A DNA stretch of 64,000 nt, taken from Ottelia alismoides. Lineage: Eukaryota; Streptophyta; Magnoliopsida; Alismatales; Hydrocharitaceae. The position numbers and the translations under genes are program-made. The stretch covers positions 1-64,000 of the forward strand of contig JAZKJV010000149.1 of the NCBI GenBank assembly GCA_037367405.1, written 5' to 3'. This document shows, one piece after another, positions 62,221-64,000 of the stretch. How positions within the stretch are numbered: position 1 is the first letter of the stretch; each line of letters starts with the position of its first letter. The notes beneath the pieces were generated by a model. The model was not told where the DNA came from. It worked only from the letters and a program-made list of their open reading frames with translations, and did not search any database.

Positions 62221-63100
62221 ATATGCAGATAATTCTGATGTACTATCTGATTCCTTCTCTAAGTATTCTAGATAGATTTGATAGTCATACTATCAGCACA
62301 TCAACTTATTGCAGTATTGGCATTCATCCAACTCTTTGTATGTCATATGGAAGTCACAGAAGTACAATCAACTCTTTGACTTTCCTCCTTACTTGGGTCC
62401 AACCCATGTTTCCATTGCACTCCCTTTATCTATAAACAACCATTGCTCAAGACAAATGATTTCTTATGTTGAAATCAAAAATTTCAATATAAGAGTATTT
62501 CAACAGTTATACATGCTTCATTCACTTCATACAATATAAATATTATGAAGCTTCATGAATGACCAGAGTATAGACAATAGAACGATGACACTCATCGTAT
62601 ATACATCCATCTAAACTCTTAAAACATTGGTTCAGATAGGTACTCAAACAATTTGAATACATCATCTCTTATAGAGCCACCATTCTGCATGATGTAGAGA
62701 ACCACATCATTCATGATTAAATGTCGAGAGCATATATGTATGCCAGAATATCTTCTTAGAATTTTATAAGGATTATTTGACAATTACGATCAGCATCGAC
62801 ATGTCACTTCCAAAGTACATTCTATGAGAGATCAGGACTATAGAGACATACAAACCCTAGGGTTGAAGTCCTATTGTCTATTATAATTGTCATTCATCAT
62901 TATTATGAGGAAACTTGCACATTGCAACCACATATATTATGTGTTCAACTGCAAGTACAATATCTTGATCATGGATCCAATCCATGATATTTTACTGGTT
63001 ATTATTGAGTATATTATTGAGTGGGTTTAATGAAGGATTATCTGAAATAAGAAATTTGCATAAATAAATAAATATATGTTTTACTTTGATTTAGGAATTT
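62221..63100 (-). pseudogene. copia2 Gag region, heavily decayed
   Basis: This is the position where copia Gag should be. On minus a Cys-x2-Cys stretch (CQYCNK) followed by YLEYLEKESDSTS near 62220-62330 resembles the zinc knuckle and following linker. The rest is not clearly alignable. Function is inferred from position. Confidence 0.4.
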
Positions 63101-64000
63101 TCATATCAAAGTTGTCTTTCCTTGTCACCACTGAAAGATCATTCCTTTAATAACTTTCAATGTAAGAGATATACTTACCGTCATATCTCAGCAAGATCTG
63201 GGATCTCCTTCCTTGTCTTTGTTACATGTCCAAAATATGAGAATCTGCAACTCGGATAAAAAGAAGCGGGAACACATTCCACCTTGCAAGTCCAACTTGC
63301 ATCTCCCAATTCGGTCTTTAACACCCGGGCTCACCACCCTAAGGTGATGTTGATCCGTCATTAATTGAACCAACTGTCAACAAGAATAGTACTCGCCATG
63401 CGCAATCTAATATCGCCCCAATAATATGAGGATCCGATATTGGGGTCACTACACATACGGCCTTACACTTTCGAGAAGCAAAGAGCCCGATCTAGATGCG
63501 CTTGCATATAGGAGCTGTCACTTTGGACATGCGTCTCCTACATACAATCCCTGGCGACGGAACTCTTCGCCTTGACGGGAGACCATGGATGTCACTTATG
63601 TGATCCTCCATATCATATTCAAATTCTAATTAATTATCATGAATCATATTCACATAATTAATTCTTCCAAGGGAAATAACACATCTAATATAATAGAGTA
63701 TTTTTAATTGGATATAATTAACTTAATCACATTAAATTAATTATCAATCCAATTCAATCAACAAACTTGATTTTACTTGAATATAAGGTATTATCTCAAA
63801 GTACGTATTCATTCAACTTTTAATAATCAGAAAATACATCATGATCTCTCAGGCATCATTCGTTCCGTACCCGCTGTCATGGCCAGTACCGACGGGAGTG
63901 GGACGGACCGCAACCGGTGCGACCCGCTACCCTAACGCTCCCCGACTAGACACCATATCCGCCTCGAGAAAAAATAATGCCGAGCCAATCATTTTGTACT
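63101..64000. other. unrecognised, partly GC-rich end of window
   Basis: 63190-63600 is GC-richer than its surroundings, with a 61-codon minus frame (63188-63373) that has no motif. 63610-63840 is AT-rich. 63850-63965 is again GC-rich (GGGACGGACC, GTGCGACCCGC words). No LTR end or primer site was identified, although the 5' end of copia2 would be expected here. Confidence 0.35.

Noticed and set aside
1..64000. CRISPR arrays, bacterial operons, rRNA or tRNA genes
   Set aside because: None seen; the repeats are microsatellites or retroelement parts, and the content is that of a plant nuclear genome.

Overview
The window looks like gene-poor, repeat-dense nuclear DNA of a flowering plant. It is AT-rich, and I found no intact host gene, rRNA, tRNA or CRISPR array. 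Almost everything recognisable is a transposable element, mostly LTR retrotransposons inserted into one another. Assignment to a plant rests on the element types: Athila-like Ty3/gypsy with a tRNA-Asp-type primer site, plant Ty1/copia, a Mutator-like element and a GTTTGGTT-type MITE. I cannot name the species.

Layout. 1-7495: AT-rich background with a TACATA-type tract (601-958), a Mutator-like element with 93-bp inverted ends and a perfect 9-bp target duplication (2143-3242), a MITE (4482-4794) and a TATG microsatellite (6611-6722). 7501-19581: a complete gypsy-type element on + ('gypsy1') with 3.4-kb LTRs and perfect GTGGA target duplications. It sits beside a truncated LTR piece (19587-20105) related to gypsy2. 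20240-22880: two copia LTRs head to head. 22900-23290: a ribonuclease H remnant of another copia lineage. About 24330-42172: a copia element on - ('copia1'). Its ribonuclease H is split by a second gypsy-type element on - ('gypsy2', 27020-39959), and it breaks off inside the integrase at a further gypsy-type LTR on - (42179-45732). 45754 to about 52790: the 5' part of a third family member on + ('gypsy3') with an Athila-like gag. 53400 to about 55945: a copia LTR on +. About 56860-63100: a copia element on - ('copia2') with 3' LTR and decayed pol. 63190-64000: unrecognised, GC-richer.

The gypsy members share LTR ends (TGATGAAT...), a degenerate Asp-type primer site, a similar leader and a polypurine tract of the form AAGTATAGGGGA. 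In the two members whose internal region is complete (gypsy1 and gypsy2) I see a gag-like start and an aspartic-protease remnant, but no reverse transcriptase, ribonuclease H or integrase. They therefore look non-autonomous and would have needed enzymes from elsewhere. All coding regions carry stops or frameshifts. The order of events that can be read is: copia1 was hit by gypsy2 (TGATG duplication) and by the 42-45 kb LTR element, and gypsy3 then landed immediately beside the polypurine tract of the latter.

Most notable: the protease-only gypsy family with small hairpins whose arm is a polypurine-tract look-alike, the Mutator element loaded with G-rich DNA, and the two opposed copia LTR pairs.
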